Of a DNA stretch of 54,507 bases, positions 42,956-54,058 are shown one piece after another; the stretch's first letter is position 1, and every line of letters starts with the position of its first letter. Origin of the DNA: Fragilariopsis cylindrus CCMP1102 (taxonomy: Eukaryota > Bacillariophyta > Bacillariophyceae > Bacillariales > Bacillariaceae); the NCBI GenBank assembly GCA_900095095.1, contig FMBT01000553.1:1-54507 (forward strand), given 5' to 3'. Both the position numbers and the translations under genes were made by a program. The notes under the pieces are model-generated. The model ran no database searches and was not told the origin of the DNA. It was given only the letters and a program-made list of their open reading frames with translations.

Positions 42956-45900
42956 ATGGTTATCATGTCTAATCTTATCCAATCAGGATGGGATTTTGAA
43001 CACGATGATACCGTTATTGACGACGTGTCTGTGGGTACTATCTCTAGCTTCAACAGAAATGAAAATCCGACGAAAAACGATGAAGATCCAAACTTATCAA
43101 AATTTTGACAAAATCAACACATACCAACGCTAGTAGACATATCGATGAAGAAGGATGGACGACAACCAGCCCAGGAAATAAGAAACCGAAGAACAACATA
43201 AACGACCGGAATGTAGCATCAACCGAATCAATCATCGAATCAATCGACGGAAATTTTGATACGATCGAAGCAGGAACTCGTAACATAATTCACGTAACAT
43301 CACCAGGAAGGAAACACAAGTGTAACATACCGGACGACGACAACAGAAATATGGAATTAGATTTTAACCCAGTAAGAACGGCAGAGTATGGAAAAGATCA
43401 AGACAAACAAACATGACGAAGCAGAAAAAGAAGAATCAAGGAATAACCAGAATCAGACAAATGGAGATAAAAACAGCGGTGACGAAAATGGAAATAAAGA
43501 TGATGACAAAGACAACAACAGTAACAACAATCATTACAACGGAGGACTCAATCACGGAGGACGAAGCGGTAGAGGTGGAAGAGGAGGACGAGGTGGACGC
43601 AGAGGAGAAAGAAAACAAATACCGAGAATAGAGTGGGAAACTTATGATTTTACTATTAGTTTCAATCCAAAAACAATGTCAAATAAAGATCCGGACGCAG
43701 AGTTTCAAGCAGTACTATCAGAGATCATGAAGAAATCCCCTGGAGTGACTTTCCATCCAACAAACGAATCAATGTATCCCAAGCCACGTCCATTTACATC
43801 GATCCAAGAATACCCCCAAACAGAAGCAGCGTTTAAGGATTTCTTCGATGTGTATGTAAACAAGAGCTTAACAACGTTCAAAATATTTGTAAAAGCTACC
43901 ATGCAATATAACGAATTAGAATTACGTAACAGTCTATTGAATTATCTGCGAAGCAATAACCTATGGATGTCAAGCGATTTGATATCAGAGAACGTGGATG
44001 AAATGATAGGGTACGTCAACTACGGGCACGACAAAATGGTATGGAGACCAGAGTGTGAAAAGAAGATTAATAATGGCATACAAGCTCTCATTCAGAGCGG
44101 GTCAGTACCGGAAGCGCTAAGATTAAAAATAGCAAGTCTTAAGAAACAAATTCACGTTAGAGTAGCGATTGGTACAATACGAGGAGGACCAAGAAATGAT
44201 CCAGTAATGTGCGAAGGACTGGTACTGAGAACAACTAAAGCACAAGCCCGAGCAAGTATCGAACTATTAGGATATTAGATGACAATATTCTAGGAAATTT
44301 TTATAGCATAATTCCAAGAGGAGTTGATAGAGATTTAGGACCAAAACTATATGGAGACTTTCTTAGAGCAAATAATGATATGATGAATAAACTACGAGCA
44401 ATAGCCGTAGTCAACTGGCCAGAAGAATTATTCTTAGATCACTACAACCCTGCATTAGGAGTAGCGGGAACAGTTCCAATTAGAGTAGAGAGATTACTAA
44501 TGGACGTATGGAAATGCGCAGCAATCGAAAGAACAACAGAAACAGAATCACGAGGTAAATACTTACTACTATTCAGAGACGAAGACATGGAAAAAGCGAA
44601 AGTGTCAATAGGAAATCTGATAGAGCATTCGGACGTGATAGCGACAGAAAGTGTGCAAAAATTGCTTTGGAAAAGTTTAATGAATTCCCCGAGTTCGATA
44701 GTATACAAAGGATATCACAATCAGTTCATTCGAAAGGATTGAGAATAAGAGAGATGTTAGAAGCGGCAGCATCTCAAAGAACGAAAGGTACACCAAAGAA
44801 AATACAGCAACCACAACCACAATTCCAATTCCATGTGAATAAAGAACTACAACAGCAGCTTCCAATTACGGCCCAGAAATCTTACAGTAGTATACTAACA
44901 CAACAATTATCCCCTACAAAGAAACATTTAACGATAGTACAACCTCGCCACAACAAATTGCACAACCAATCGGACGACAACAGAATATAACACAAACAGC
45001 ACAAGCACCACCAGATGCGCGGACAGTATTAACGAACAATTCGGGATTATCGATCGATCAACAGACAATTACAACAATGATGACACAAATAACAACCCAG
45101 TTCAGCGAAATGGAGAGAGAAAGAATAATGAGAGAAGATAGAAACGAGATGAAAAGACAAGATCGTGAAGCCAAAGCTGAAGAGAAAAGAGACGAGAGAG
45201 ACGCAAGAATGGAAGAGAGACGACTAGAAACGGAAGATAAGATGTATTCCTTCTTGCAAACAATGATGACATCAATATAAACAAAAAGGACAATAACGAC
45301 CATGTAGCAGGAACACTGATAACAACAGGGACTACAGAACAAACAAGCGCACTCACAACCAGTATTGCCACGACAAATACGGCAACTTCATCAGCAGCAA
45401 AAAGACCTCATTCGCAACAATCAAACAACAACGAAGAAACAGAAATGACGGACGCCGAGACAGTAATAGAATCGCAAGAGACCGAAGAGGACCCCACGTC
45501 AATAAAGAGAAATAGAACAGTACCTGGTGGAGAGGAATTCGAACACGACAAAGCAACCACTGATGATATGGATCTAGCGACGGAACACAATGACCAAATG
45601 AACAGTACTAGAGCAAAGAATGGAGATACGGCATCCTTTACGGATGGCTTTTACAACCAACAATTTAGACTGCCAGATAACGTTCCACCCCCAGATGGAG
45701 TTTCTCAACAATAAAGGCACTCCAATCACCTTTCCAAAGCAAAGTCATAATGAAACGAACAGAGATAATACAGAAGAAAGAACAAACGATGATAACAACA
45801 GACAAACAAAAGAACAATCAATACAGAAGAAGATAATAGTAACAATAACAATAACAGTAACAAAAACAATAGTAGCAACAATAACAGTAATGACGACGAC

Positions 45901-46270
45901 GACAACGACAATAGTAATAATGAATACAAAGAAGAGAAATGGAAATAGAAATGCCAGAACTCAATCAGAGATGGAATGCAAAGGATGATGATGACAGCGA
46001 TGACGAAGACGATGAAGATATTACCAACATACCCAGACTACAGGATAGGAATCGAGAGGATAGCGACAGCGAAGACGACGAGGACGAAGACTTATTCTTT
46101 ACGCCGAGTGACGAAGAAAATGATATCGAAGACGATGAGGATGGGAGGATGTACAAAGCAAAGCATATATGATACCCGATCTTAGCGAGCTTGACTCCGA
46201 CGACGAATATAGTTATGATGAAGTCAAACTACTAGCAACGCAAATCAAGAAATACTACCAAGACAACTGA
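42956..46270 (+). CDS. LINE ORF1 protein (RGG box, coiled coil, acidic tail), frameshifted
   Basis: Start at ATG 42956 (MVIMSNLIQSGWDFEHDD). Reading continues through about ten frameshifts to the TGA at 46268-46270. Features in order: acidic N-terminus; an Asn/Asp-rich segment; an RGG box (GGRSGRGGRGGRGGRRGE, about 43560-43610); and an ordered domain of about 350 residues containing IEWETYDFTISFNPKTMSN, IFVKATMQYNELELR, VRVAIGTIRGGPRND, FYSIIPRG and RGKYLLLFRDEDMEKAK. A Gln-rich spacer follows, then a charged coiled coil (MERERIMREDRNEMKRQDRE, about 45107-45240) and an acidic Asp/Glu/Asn tail. RGG box and coiled coil suggest an RNA-binding, self-associating protein as in other LINE ORF1s. The central domain is not one I recognise. 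Confidence 0.65.
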
Positions 46271-46333
46271 TGGCGAGGAAAGATTCATTCTGGAGAGCTA
46301 GACGAAGAAGAATCCGAACCTATTGGCGGACGA

Positions 46334-47773
46334 ATGGAACCAAAACGACCCGGAATGATTAGAATATCAGGATGCAATCCAAATGGAATCAAAGCGAATC
46401 AATTGAAAAACCACTTACAACATTCAATAGACCAACAGGTAGATATTCAGTGTTATTCAGAGGTCAACGTAGATTTCCTGCAAACACAACAAAGACAGCA
46501 ATTTTATGAGAAGACCAAAGCAATGGACCGTCAGGCAAGATCAGTATGGGGCACAAGTCAGGTAGTAGTAGATAACAAGTCAACGTTTAAACCGGGAGGC
46601 ACAGCAATAGTGTCGATGGGAAAGAGTGCTGGTAGAGTAAAGAAATCTGGAATAGACGCGATGGGAAGATGGACGTACCAACTATTAGACGGAAAAGGAG
46701 GAAAAGACATACTAATAGTAAGTGTATACCAGTGCTGTAAACAGCCAACTAACCCGAATGGAGTAACAGCCTATCACCAACAAGAAATAATGCTAAGTGA
46801 AACGAATCGAGTAGATCGAGATCCGAGACGTAACTTCTATAAAGATTTGAAAGCGTTTCTCACAGACTTCACAACAAGAGATAACAGTAGCATAACCCCG
46901 ATACTGGTTGGAGATTGGAACGAAGAATGCAAAGGCACGTCGACGTCACAGAAGCTTTGCGACGAATTTGGACTTGTTAATATATTCAAACAAATACATC
47001 CAGACCATAAACAGTTTAAAACATATATGCGAGGATCGAGGACAATAGACTTCGCGTTAGCGCCTCCTGAACTTGCTAATAAGGTCACCAACTTCACATA
47101 CGAGCCATTTATGTACAGATTAAAAGGCGATCATCGTGCATACTATTTCGATATAGATGAAGACGTATTATTTGGCAATCAGCAGGAGCCAGTGTACGAC
47201 CCACAAGGAAGGTCATTTGCGAGTAAAGATCCAAAAGCAGTCACCAAATACCTGGACGCTGCTTATAAACACTTACAGGCAAACGCAGTCATGTCAAGAA
47301 TTAAGAAACTACTGGAAAATGAAACACCAGATCACGAAGAGGCAGAGAAACTCGATAAGCTGATGACACAGGCATGCACACACGCAGAAAGCCAATGTAA
47401 GAAACGGAGATCCGACTACTGGAACATAGACATTCACACAACAAAGAGAAATCTATCCGCATGGTGCCAATACAAACACCGTCGAATCAGGAAACTTCCA
47501 TCTACCGCACTAATAGCTAGATCAATAGAGATGGGAATCGGAATGATAGAAGGTATGCCAATGGAAGAAGTACTACAGAAAATAGAGATACTTAGAACAA
47601 AAGTAAAAGCAATACACAAAGAATCCGCAGAGAAACGAGACGAGTCATTGCTAGAAAGAGCGAATATGGCAGACGATGCAGATGATAAAAAGAAAGCAAA
47701 CGCAATCAGACAGATGAAAAGACAGAGAAAAACACAAGAGCTTTCCAGAAACTTAAGTTCAAAAGAGGATTGA
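46334..47773 (+). CDS. LINE ORF2 part 1: apurinic endonuclease domain
   Basis: The frame (479 codons) contains the APE-type signature residues: ISGCNPNGIK (catalytic Asn), IQCYSEVN (Glu), PILVGDWNEE (Asp and Asn), GSRTIDFAL (Asp) and KGDHRAYYFDI (Asp-His). After the endonuclease comes a helical linker with CKKRRSDYWNIDIHTTKRN. The frame is open upstream of Met 46334 as far as the in-frame TGA at 46268, so ORF2 may start by readthrough or at this Met. At 47773 one base is missing in an A4 run, after which the RT frame continues. Its expected role is nicking target DNA to prime reverse transcription. Confidence 0.85.
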   Translation: MEPKRPGMIRISGCNPNGIKANQLKNHLQHSIDQQVDIQCYSEVNVDFLQTQQRQQFYEKTKAMDRQARSVWGTSQVVVDNKSTFKPGGTAIVSMGKSAGRVKKSGIDAMGRWTYQLLDGKGGKDILIVSVYQCCKQPTNPNGVTAYHQQEIMLSETNRVDRDPRRNFYKDLKAFLTDFTTRDNSSITPILVGDWNEECKGTSTSQKLCDEFGLVNIFKQIHPDHKQFKTYMRGSRTIDFALAPPELANKVTNFTYEPFMYRLKGDHRAYYFDIDEDVLFGNQQEPVYDPQGRSFASKDPKAVTKYLDAAYKHLQANAVMSRIKKLLENETPDHEEAEKLDKLMTQACTHAESQCKKRRSDYWNIDIHTTKRNLSAWCQYKHRRIRKLPSTALIARSIEMGIGMIEGMPMEEVLQKIEILRTKVKAIHKESAEKRDESLLERANMADDADDKKKANAIRQMKRQRKTQELSRNLSSKED

Positions 47774-49347
47774 ATCACGACGGCGGAGGAATATCAAGAT
47801 TACAAGTACCAGTATCATGGCCAACATCAACTGAATATGATGACCAGGAAAATTATAATCTAGAAGATCCGAAAGCAGTTGACCAAAAGGACACAAGCAA
47901 ATGGAAAGAAGTCAATTGTCCAAAAGAGATAGAATTTCTTCTACGACTACGGAATCAAAGGCACTTCGGACAAGCCGAAAGCGACGGTACACCCTTTACT
48001 AAAGATGCTATGAAACATAAGTTTAACTGGAGCGCGTCTACAAACGAAGCAGAACTTGTACTGAAAGGCGAATATACGGATGACGAGATTTCGGATATCA
48101 CAAGACTATTCTTAGATAATATGACAAGAATAACAGAAGTGGAAGAATCACCAAAATTCTTGACAATGAAAGAATTTACTGGTAAATTCAAAGTGTGGAG
48201 AGAATCTACGTCGACATCTCCGAGCGGAAGGCACTTAGGACATTACAAAGCATTAGTATCAACAATAGATAGATCGTTAACAGAAGAAGAGAGGAAAACG
48301 TACGGAAAGTTCCAAGAAGAAATAGCACAATGTTATATTAGCTTGATTAACTATGCCATTAAACACAGATACTCACTCAAACGTTGGAAAACAATAGTAA
48401 ACATGATGATCTACAAAGAACATGGGAACGTCAAGATACACAGATTACGAGTGATACACCTATACGAAGCTGATCTAAGCTTATTATGGGGAGTCAAATG
48501 GAGAGAAGGTATGCAAAAATCGCTGAAATCAAAGTCACTTCACCAAGGTCAATACGGAGGGCTCCCCGGAAGAGACTGTACGTCGTTAACATATCTGGAA
48601 GAATTGCGATTTGATTACTGTCGACTGACAAGATATCCAGTTGCAAACTTCGACAATGATGCAGCCGCATGCTATGACAGAATCATCTGTGCAATAGCAA
48701 GTTTAGCAGGCAGGAAATACGGAGTACATAAGGACGTGATATTTATACATGCACAAACATTAGAAGAAGCGGAATTCAAATTGAAATCATCCACAAAAGT
48801 GTCGGAGACAACGTACAAGCATTGCATCAAATTCCCAATACACGGTACAGGGCAAGGATCTAGTAACTCACCTACAATTTGGTGCTTCATATCAAGTGTA
48901 CTATTCCAATGCCATAATGAAAGAGCCTTCGGAATGCTATTTAAATCACCAGAAGGAGATATGGTAGTAAGATTCAACATGGTAGGTTTCGTAGATGACT
49001 CAACATGCATCACCGGAGGTAATCCTAACGATACACTACAAGAATTGTTACAAAAGATGAAAGACGACGCACAACTGTGGCATGATCTACTATGGTGCTC
49101 CGGCGGAAAACTAGAACTATCAAAATGTGGTTATCATGTGATATATTACGACTTTGACGATAGTGGTATACCAAGAATGAGACACAGTCCAGGAGATTCA
49201 ATCACACTGCAAAACGAACACGAAGAACCAATACCAATCAAATCAAAGAACATATATCAGACAAGAGTAAACCTGGGACACGCAAAATCGCCAGGCGATT
49301 CATGTAATACAGAGTTTAAACGTACTATGAAGAAAGCGATTACATAG
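47770..49347 (+). CDS. LINE ORF2 part 2: reverse transcriptase domain
   Basis: Continues ORF2 after a single-base frameshift. RT motifs in order: TSPSGRHLGHYKALV (thumb-proximal conserved block), RVIHLYEADLSLLWG, the QYGGLPGRDCTSLTY block, motif A PVANFDNDAAACYDRI (catalytic Asp), motif B IHGTGQGSSNSPTIW, motif C MVGFVDDSTCITGG (catalytic Asp-Asp) and the SGGKLELSKCGYHVI block. Motif C is FVDD rather than the commoner FADD, which is seen in several LINE clades. All catalytic Asp are present. At about 49327 one base is missing in an A run, and the frame resumes as DYIGNAIAQCGG. Confidence 0.9.
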   Translation: MNHDGGGISRLQVPVSWPTSTEYDDQENYNLEDPKAVDQKDTSKWKEVNCPKEIEFLLRLRNQRHFGQAESDGTPFTKDAMKHKFNWSASTNEAELVLKGEYTDDEISDITRLFLDNMTRITEVEESPKFLTMKEFTGKFKVWRESTSTSPSGRHLGHYKALVSTIDRSLTEEERKTYGKFQEEIAQCYISLINYAIKHRYSLKRWKTIVNMMIYKEHGNVKIHRLRVIHLYEADLSLLWGVKWREGMQKSLKSKSLHQGQYGGLPGRDCTSLTYLEELRFDYCRLTRYPVANFDNDAAACYDRIICAIASLAGRKYGVHKDVIFIHAQTLEEAEFKLKSSTKVSETTYKHCIKFPIHGTGQGSSNSPTIWCFISSVLFQCHNERAFGMLFKSPEGDMVVRFNMVGFVDDSTCITGGNPNDTLQELLQKMKDDAQLWHDLLWCSGGKLELSKCGYHVIYYDFDDSGIPRMRHSPGDSITLQNEHEEPIPIKSKNIYQTRVNLGHAKSPGDSCNTEFKRTMKKAIT

Positions 49348-51233
49348 GGAATGCAATTGCACAGTGTGGAGGGTCAAGGTCCGAAAATATGATGTTGTAT
49401 AAGGCAGTATGGAAACCAGCAATCGAGTACACACTACCTCAATCATTTTTAACAGAGAAACAATTAAAGAAGATCGAAAAAGCGAGCATGCCGAAAGTGT
49501 ATGCTAAATGCGGATTCAATCGGAACACATCAAGGGCAGTGTTAGCAGGACCTATGAACTAGGAGGTGGAGGCTTTACACCGCTGTATGTGACAGCGGGC
49601 ACAGGATATGTAACACACTTTTTAAAGAACTGGCGTACACCAACGGAAGACATAGGAAAACAATTAAGAATAGTATATGCGTGGTCAGCGTATCAATCAG
49701 GCGTGACATATCCTCTACTCGAACATCCGGGCCGAAACTTGGAACATATGAACGGCAAGGTGATACCAGGATTGAGAAAATACCTCGATGAGATAGATGG
49801 ACAGATTCACTACATACCAACTATATCCGCAAACAACTCCGAACAAATGATAAAAGTATCATGGAAAGAGTTGTTGAATTAGACTTTACACAGAATCAAA
49901 AGGAAAGAATAAACTGGTTAGAATGTATTTGGGAGTTATGTATCTCAGCGAAATCTGCAATACAGCTGGGGATAGATTACAGACGGGAATAGAGGAGAAC
50001 AAACACGATAAGGAAGTATACACAGTGACACTACACGCACCAAAACAGAAACAACCAAACTCGTATAGTTGGAAATTTTGGAAGAAAGCTATTCAGTCCT
50101 TTACAACAGATGGAAGAAAACTCAATGAACAATTAGGACCATGGACAGGAGATCATAGCAAATCTGGTAGATGGGAATCATATCAATCAAAAGACAATAA
50201 AGTTTATGATTATAGAGAAGCAGAAGATGACAATAATCATCACTATTGGGATGTATATGAGAAACATGGGACTCAATTAAATTTGATCAATGAAGTTGAA
50301 GTAGATGACTTCAACATTGTGAAGGAACACCTATACAGATCAAGTCGCTAGCAAATGGTATGTTGTATGGAGAAATGACAGCATTAGTGGTTAAAGAGAG
50401 TACTGCAACGAGAACCTATGGGCCTGACGTATCGTGGGACCACTTTATCCAAACACAACCAACATGGGTAAAGGCATTGCTTGAAGACGTCCATTTCTTC
50501 TCAGAAGATGGATATTCAAACTTATGGGAAATAGCAGCAGCTACAGAAAATCACGGTCATCTTCTCGCAGTATCGGATGGGTCAGTTAAAGCACACGATA
50601 TGAGCTTCGGATGGATACTGTCAACACCTACAGGTCATCGACTGGCAGCAGCAGCGGGACCATGTAACGGTAGAGGAAACTCGTTGAGGGCAGAAGGGGC
50701 AGGAATGTTATCAGTAACTATGTTTATTGCTCTAATGACTAAATATTGGACTTAGAACACTTGAAGATAATCTTCATATCAGATAATTCAGAATTAATCA
50801 GAAGGTTAAAGGTACACAAACACTACGACGATCCATACCCAAATGAAACGTTGAAATCGGAATTCGATGTAATAGAACAAATATATAAAACAACAAGTAT
50901 ATATGGTATAGATGCAACATACAGTTGGGTAAGAGGTCACCAGGACAAACACACAGCATATATCGATCTCCCACTAGAAGCACAACTAAATGTAGATGCG
51001 GACAAATTTGCAGGGGACTTTCAAATGACAAAGGGAAAGTTCCGACCACTAGTTTTCCTCCTTCCAAGCTGCGACGCAATGTTATCCATAAGAGGAATTA
51101 GCATCACCAGCAATTACAGAAAACAATTAATAAGAGCGTACGTTGAGCCTGAGTACATTCAATATCTACAATATAGATTTGGTTGGCCAAACGAGACAAT
51201 TGAAATAATAGCATGGAAATGCTTATCGTTGGC
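49328..51233 (+). CDS. LINE ORF2 part 3: RT thumb/linker and RNase H domain (5' part)
   Basis: Frames are joined through about five single-base frameshifts (near 49557, 49878, 50006, 50345 and 50745). A linker with GGGGFTPLYVTAG and KNWRTP is followed by a region with NWLECIWELCISAK. RNase H elements then follow in order: LLAVSDGSVKAHDMSFGW (Asp), SLRAEGAGMLS (Glu), IIFISDNSELIRRL (Asp), and TYSWVRGHQDKH with LNVDADKFAGD (His and Asp). The frame is cut at 51233 by the inserted element. It resumes at 52232-52240 in the same phase. Confidence 0.75.
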
Positions 51234-52231
51234 GGCGTGTTCCGGCTCAAGGCTGCGCATATTTCGACAAAAAAGGACAATCTGCGGACAGACGATTTTC
51301 TACAACACGCGCTATGCAGTGAAGTACCATCAATCGGGGGGATTTTTAGCTTCTACAGAAGCTCTTCTTTCCTATAACTGACCAATCATAATCCATGCAT
51401 TGAATCAAGACGCATCGACAGGTGTAGGTGGTGTCGGCAAAGCCCTGGTACTTATCTAAGGAGAATTCCGCCCATTTTGGGCTTTGTCGCGAAGAAGTTG
51501 AAAAAGTATTATTTATCACGCACCTACGCAGTAATAAGCGAAAAATTCCTTTATATCAACATGAAAATGGGATTGTATTGAATCGAACCTCCATGGATAT
51601 CGATCTATTTAGTAAAAGCTTATGAGACGAAATATAGATCTTGGTACTCTTAACAAGGACAAAAAATTTCGATTTAATCTGATGTATTTTTAACTACTTA
51701 ACCTCTCTCTAAGAAAAAGACACACATGATCGGATTTTTCGGAAAAACAGGTCCTACATACCCGGTGATAATGGGTCCTCTCTTAATATACTAATAACAT
51801 TAAAAATTATCGCATTGACTAATATAACAGTAAAAGAGACATCTGTACTATCAGTTTATCTATTAGGCCATTATTTGATTTTTAATTTTCCTCTCTTATG
51901 CACCTCTTCCTAGCGATTCGAAATTCGCCTGCCACCCATATAAATCCACATAGAAATTTCCCCAGATGACCAAATCACACCCAAACTTTTTTCCTCTCTT
52001 AACAGTACAAATATGTATAATTCGTCTTATAAGCGTATGTTAAATAGACTGATATCCATGGAGGTTCGTTTCAATACATTTCCATTGTCATGTGTTAATA
52101 AGGAATTTTCCATTCAATTCTTAATAATTTTCAAAAGAATTTTCCTGTCGCGAGCCATCGCGAATATTATTTGAATCAAAAAGTTGAGTCGCGAGTGTCC
52201 CTCAAAATGCAGCCTTGAGCCGGAACGCGCC
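51234..52231. mobile_element. Non-autonomous TIR element (998 bp) inserted in the LINE
   Basis: The ends are inverted repeats: GGCGTGTTCCGGCTCAAGG on the left, reverse complement of the right end with one mismatch over about 23 bp. The element is flanked by TGGC on both sides (51230-51233 and 52232-52235), a 4-bp target duplication. Removing one TGGC and the element rejoins KCLSLA to IQRIDRDVLV in frame. A second pair of inverted repeats (about 51541-51601 and 52051-52110, centred on CCTCCATGGATATC) lies inside. No transposase frame is seen, so it must be moved in trans. I cannot assign a superfamily: the 4-bp duplication excludes most common types. Confidence 0.9.
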
Positions 52232-53181
52232 TGGCAATACAAAGAATAGACAGAGACGTCCTAGTAACGAAAGTATGCAACGACCTACTACCTACAGCAG
52301 AGACACTATACAAGATGAAGTATCAGTTCCACGACACATGTGTACTGTGTAACAATCAAGAATCAAGAGACCATATTATAAGATGCACATCTCCATCACG
52401 AATTGAATGGAGAAAGAAGTACATAGGCGCTCTACGAAAACGTTTAAATAAATTGGAAACATCCTTCTCCCTAAGGGAAACGATATCGTCAGCAGTAGCG
52501 GAATGGCTCGAAACAGGTCAGGTCGATATAAGCAAATACCCGTTAAAATATGCCACAGCTATACTATCACAAGAAAGTATAGGATGGAGACACTTCTTCG
52601 CGGGGAAACTGTCACAAGAATGGACAAAACACCATGACAATAGCACATACAGAACAATAGGGAAGAAAAGAGATGGGTATGTATGGGGAGCCGCAATCGT
52701 GGAAGTGACATTACGACATTTCATACAGTTATGGGAGTTAAGAAATGAGGAGGTACATGGAAAGAGTGTAGTACAACAGGAAAAGACAAGAAAAACGAAA
52801 CTAAGCGCAGATGCAAGGAAACTGAACGCACTAAAAGATCAGGCTAGACCGATAGACATGGGACTATTTCACAATGACATAGAAGAATTCATTGATCAGT
52901 CAACAGCACAAACGATTGCGACATTCATAAGCAGCCACAGGAAAGCGATAATGAATAGTGTAAACCAATACAAAGAAGCATCCCAGGCAGGAGTAACATC
53001 AGTTGTGCAATGGATTAGAGGATGGAGTGATAATAGGGAAACTATTGAGCGGATGAACGCGAGGAGACGTAAGGACATACTTGAAACTGATGGAAGAAAG
53101 AAAGAGAGACGACGCAGAAAATCAAGTGGAAGACAGAAATCAATAGTGGGTTTCTTGTCGCTAATGTCCATAGGACATTAA
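52232..53181 (+). CDS. LINE ORF2 part 4: C-terminal CCHC knuckle region
   Basis: This resumes the LINE frame after the inserted element (AIQRIDRDVLVTKVCNDLL) and runs intact to the stop at 53181. The zinc knuckle is DTCVLCNNQESRDHIIRC, a C-x2-C-x7-H-x3-C pattern, as found at the C-terminus of many LINE ORF2 proteins. A helical region of about 200 residues follows with a basic tail (RRRKDILETDGRKKERRRRK). The first Met in this segment is 52315, but that is not a translation start; it is the tail of the polyprotein. Its likely role is binding the element RNA. Confidence 0.8.
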
Positions 53182-53666
53182 GTGTCCATAGGACATTACG
53201 TAAAAGTAGATTTGCGGTATAGCTGCTTCGGCAGTGCTGCGCCTTCGTGAGAACGGTACTCGAGCCATGGGCTGAGCGTTTCGGAAGGTTTTAAATTAGA
53301 TATTTATATTATTATTCCCTCACATGTATTTGATACCGTTGATTTCTCTCTAATTCAATTTATTGATAGATCAATCAATAGATTGTACACATGTAGTACT
53401 TGAAAGATAATAGAGCGTTACAAGCAGTAAGTAGTCAAATAGGTTTAGACTAAAGTAGAAATTATGAGTACTAGCTATTGTAATGAGTCGGGTCTGTATC
53501 GTATCGTATATCGCAAGTGAATGCGATATCGTATATGAAAGTCAGTCCTGAGTGATTCTTGAGTCACTAGTATTCGGAGTCGTAGTCGATATCATGCGCG
53601 CAAGCGCGTGATATAATAACTTATATGAGATAATCAGAAGCCGGTACGCTATCGCCAGCTACCGTC
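53182..53666. other. LINE 3' end and flank before the copia element
   Basis: Starts with two copies of TGTCCATAGGACATTA, each able to fold on itself, then a CTGC-TTCG-GCAG hairpin at about 53222-53233. The rest includes (GATATCGTATAT)-like words and TATA-rich sequence. The junction of LINE 3' end and copia target site is not resolved. No gene. Confidence 0.4.
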
Positions 53667-54054
53667 TGTTACTCCCCTTTATTTCACATAAGGTATTATT
53701 TGTATCGTATACAAGGATTCTCTTAAAAAACCTTTTTAGGAAAAAGAGAAAAACTTTACTTTATCTTTTATCCAAAAGATATTTGATAATTTGTTTGTTT
53801 GCTTGTTGTTTTCGTAGGCAGGTGGTATTCGCACATGGTGGGTTGTAAAATGTGTGAACAAAACTTAGAATATAATTTTGCAATCCTTATATTTCTTCAT
53901 TAACAATACAATCTTCATCATTGTATCATCCTTCAAAAATATGTCGATTCTGGCAAAATTTATTTATCGTAATGGAGTATCACGATATGTTGTATAATTT
54001 CTTTCTTCATTGTAATAAATTTTCACAATGTTCAGATCTTCATTCACCGTAACA
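53667..54054 (-). repeat. Candidate LTR of the Ty1/copia element, 388 bp
   Basis: It begins TGTTAC and ends GTAACA on the plus strand (a 6-bp inverted terminal repeat with TG...CA ends). It starts five bases past the stop codon of the minus-strand copia frame, where a 3' LTR should be. A purine-rich primer tract directly before it is not obvious, which weakens the call. The second LTR is outside the window, so it cannot be compared. Confidence 0.5.
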
Positions 54055-54058
54055 CGAT

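Larger units (their letters stand above)
42900..53220 (+). mobile_element. LINE retrotransposon (ORF1, APE endonuclease, RT, RNase H, CCHC), interrupted
   Basis: About 9.3 kb of element plus a 998-bp insertion. The order is ORF1 (42956-46270), endonuclease (from 46334), reverse transcriptase (from about 47770), RNase H (about 50360-51230) and C-terminal CCHC knuckle (52315-53181). It is a non-LTR element: endonuclease is upstream of RT, and there are no integrase or LTRs. Seventeen frameshifts are visible, 15 of them a missing base and two an extra base. No stop codon otherwise breaks the frame except the TGA at 46268. The 5' end is not located precisely. The 3' part ends in a repeated TGTCCATAGGACATTA and a UUCG-type hairpin (53170-53260). 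An RNase H after RT with an APE endonuclease fits clades such as I or Ambal-like elements of diatoms. The clade is a guess. Confidence 0.85.

Noticed and set aside
53215..53245. U6 snRNA-like GCTTCGGCAG word at the LINE 3' end
   Set aside because: Only about ten bases match, and the rest of U6 is absent; it is better explained as a UUCG hairpin.
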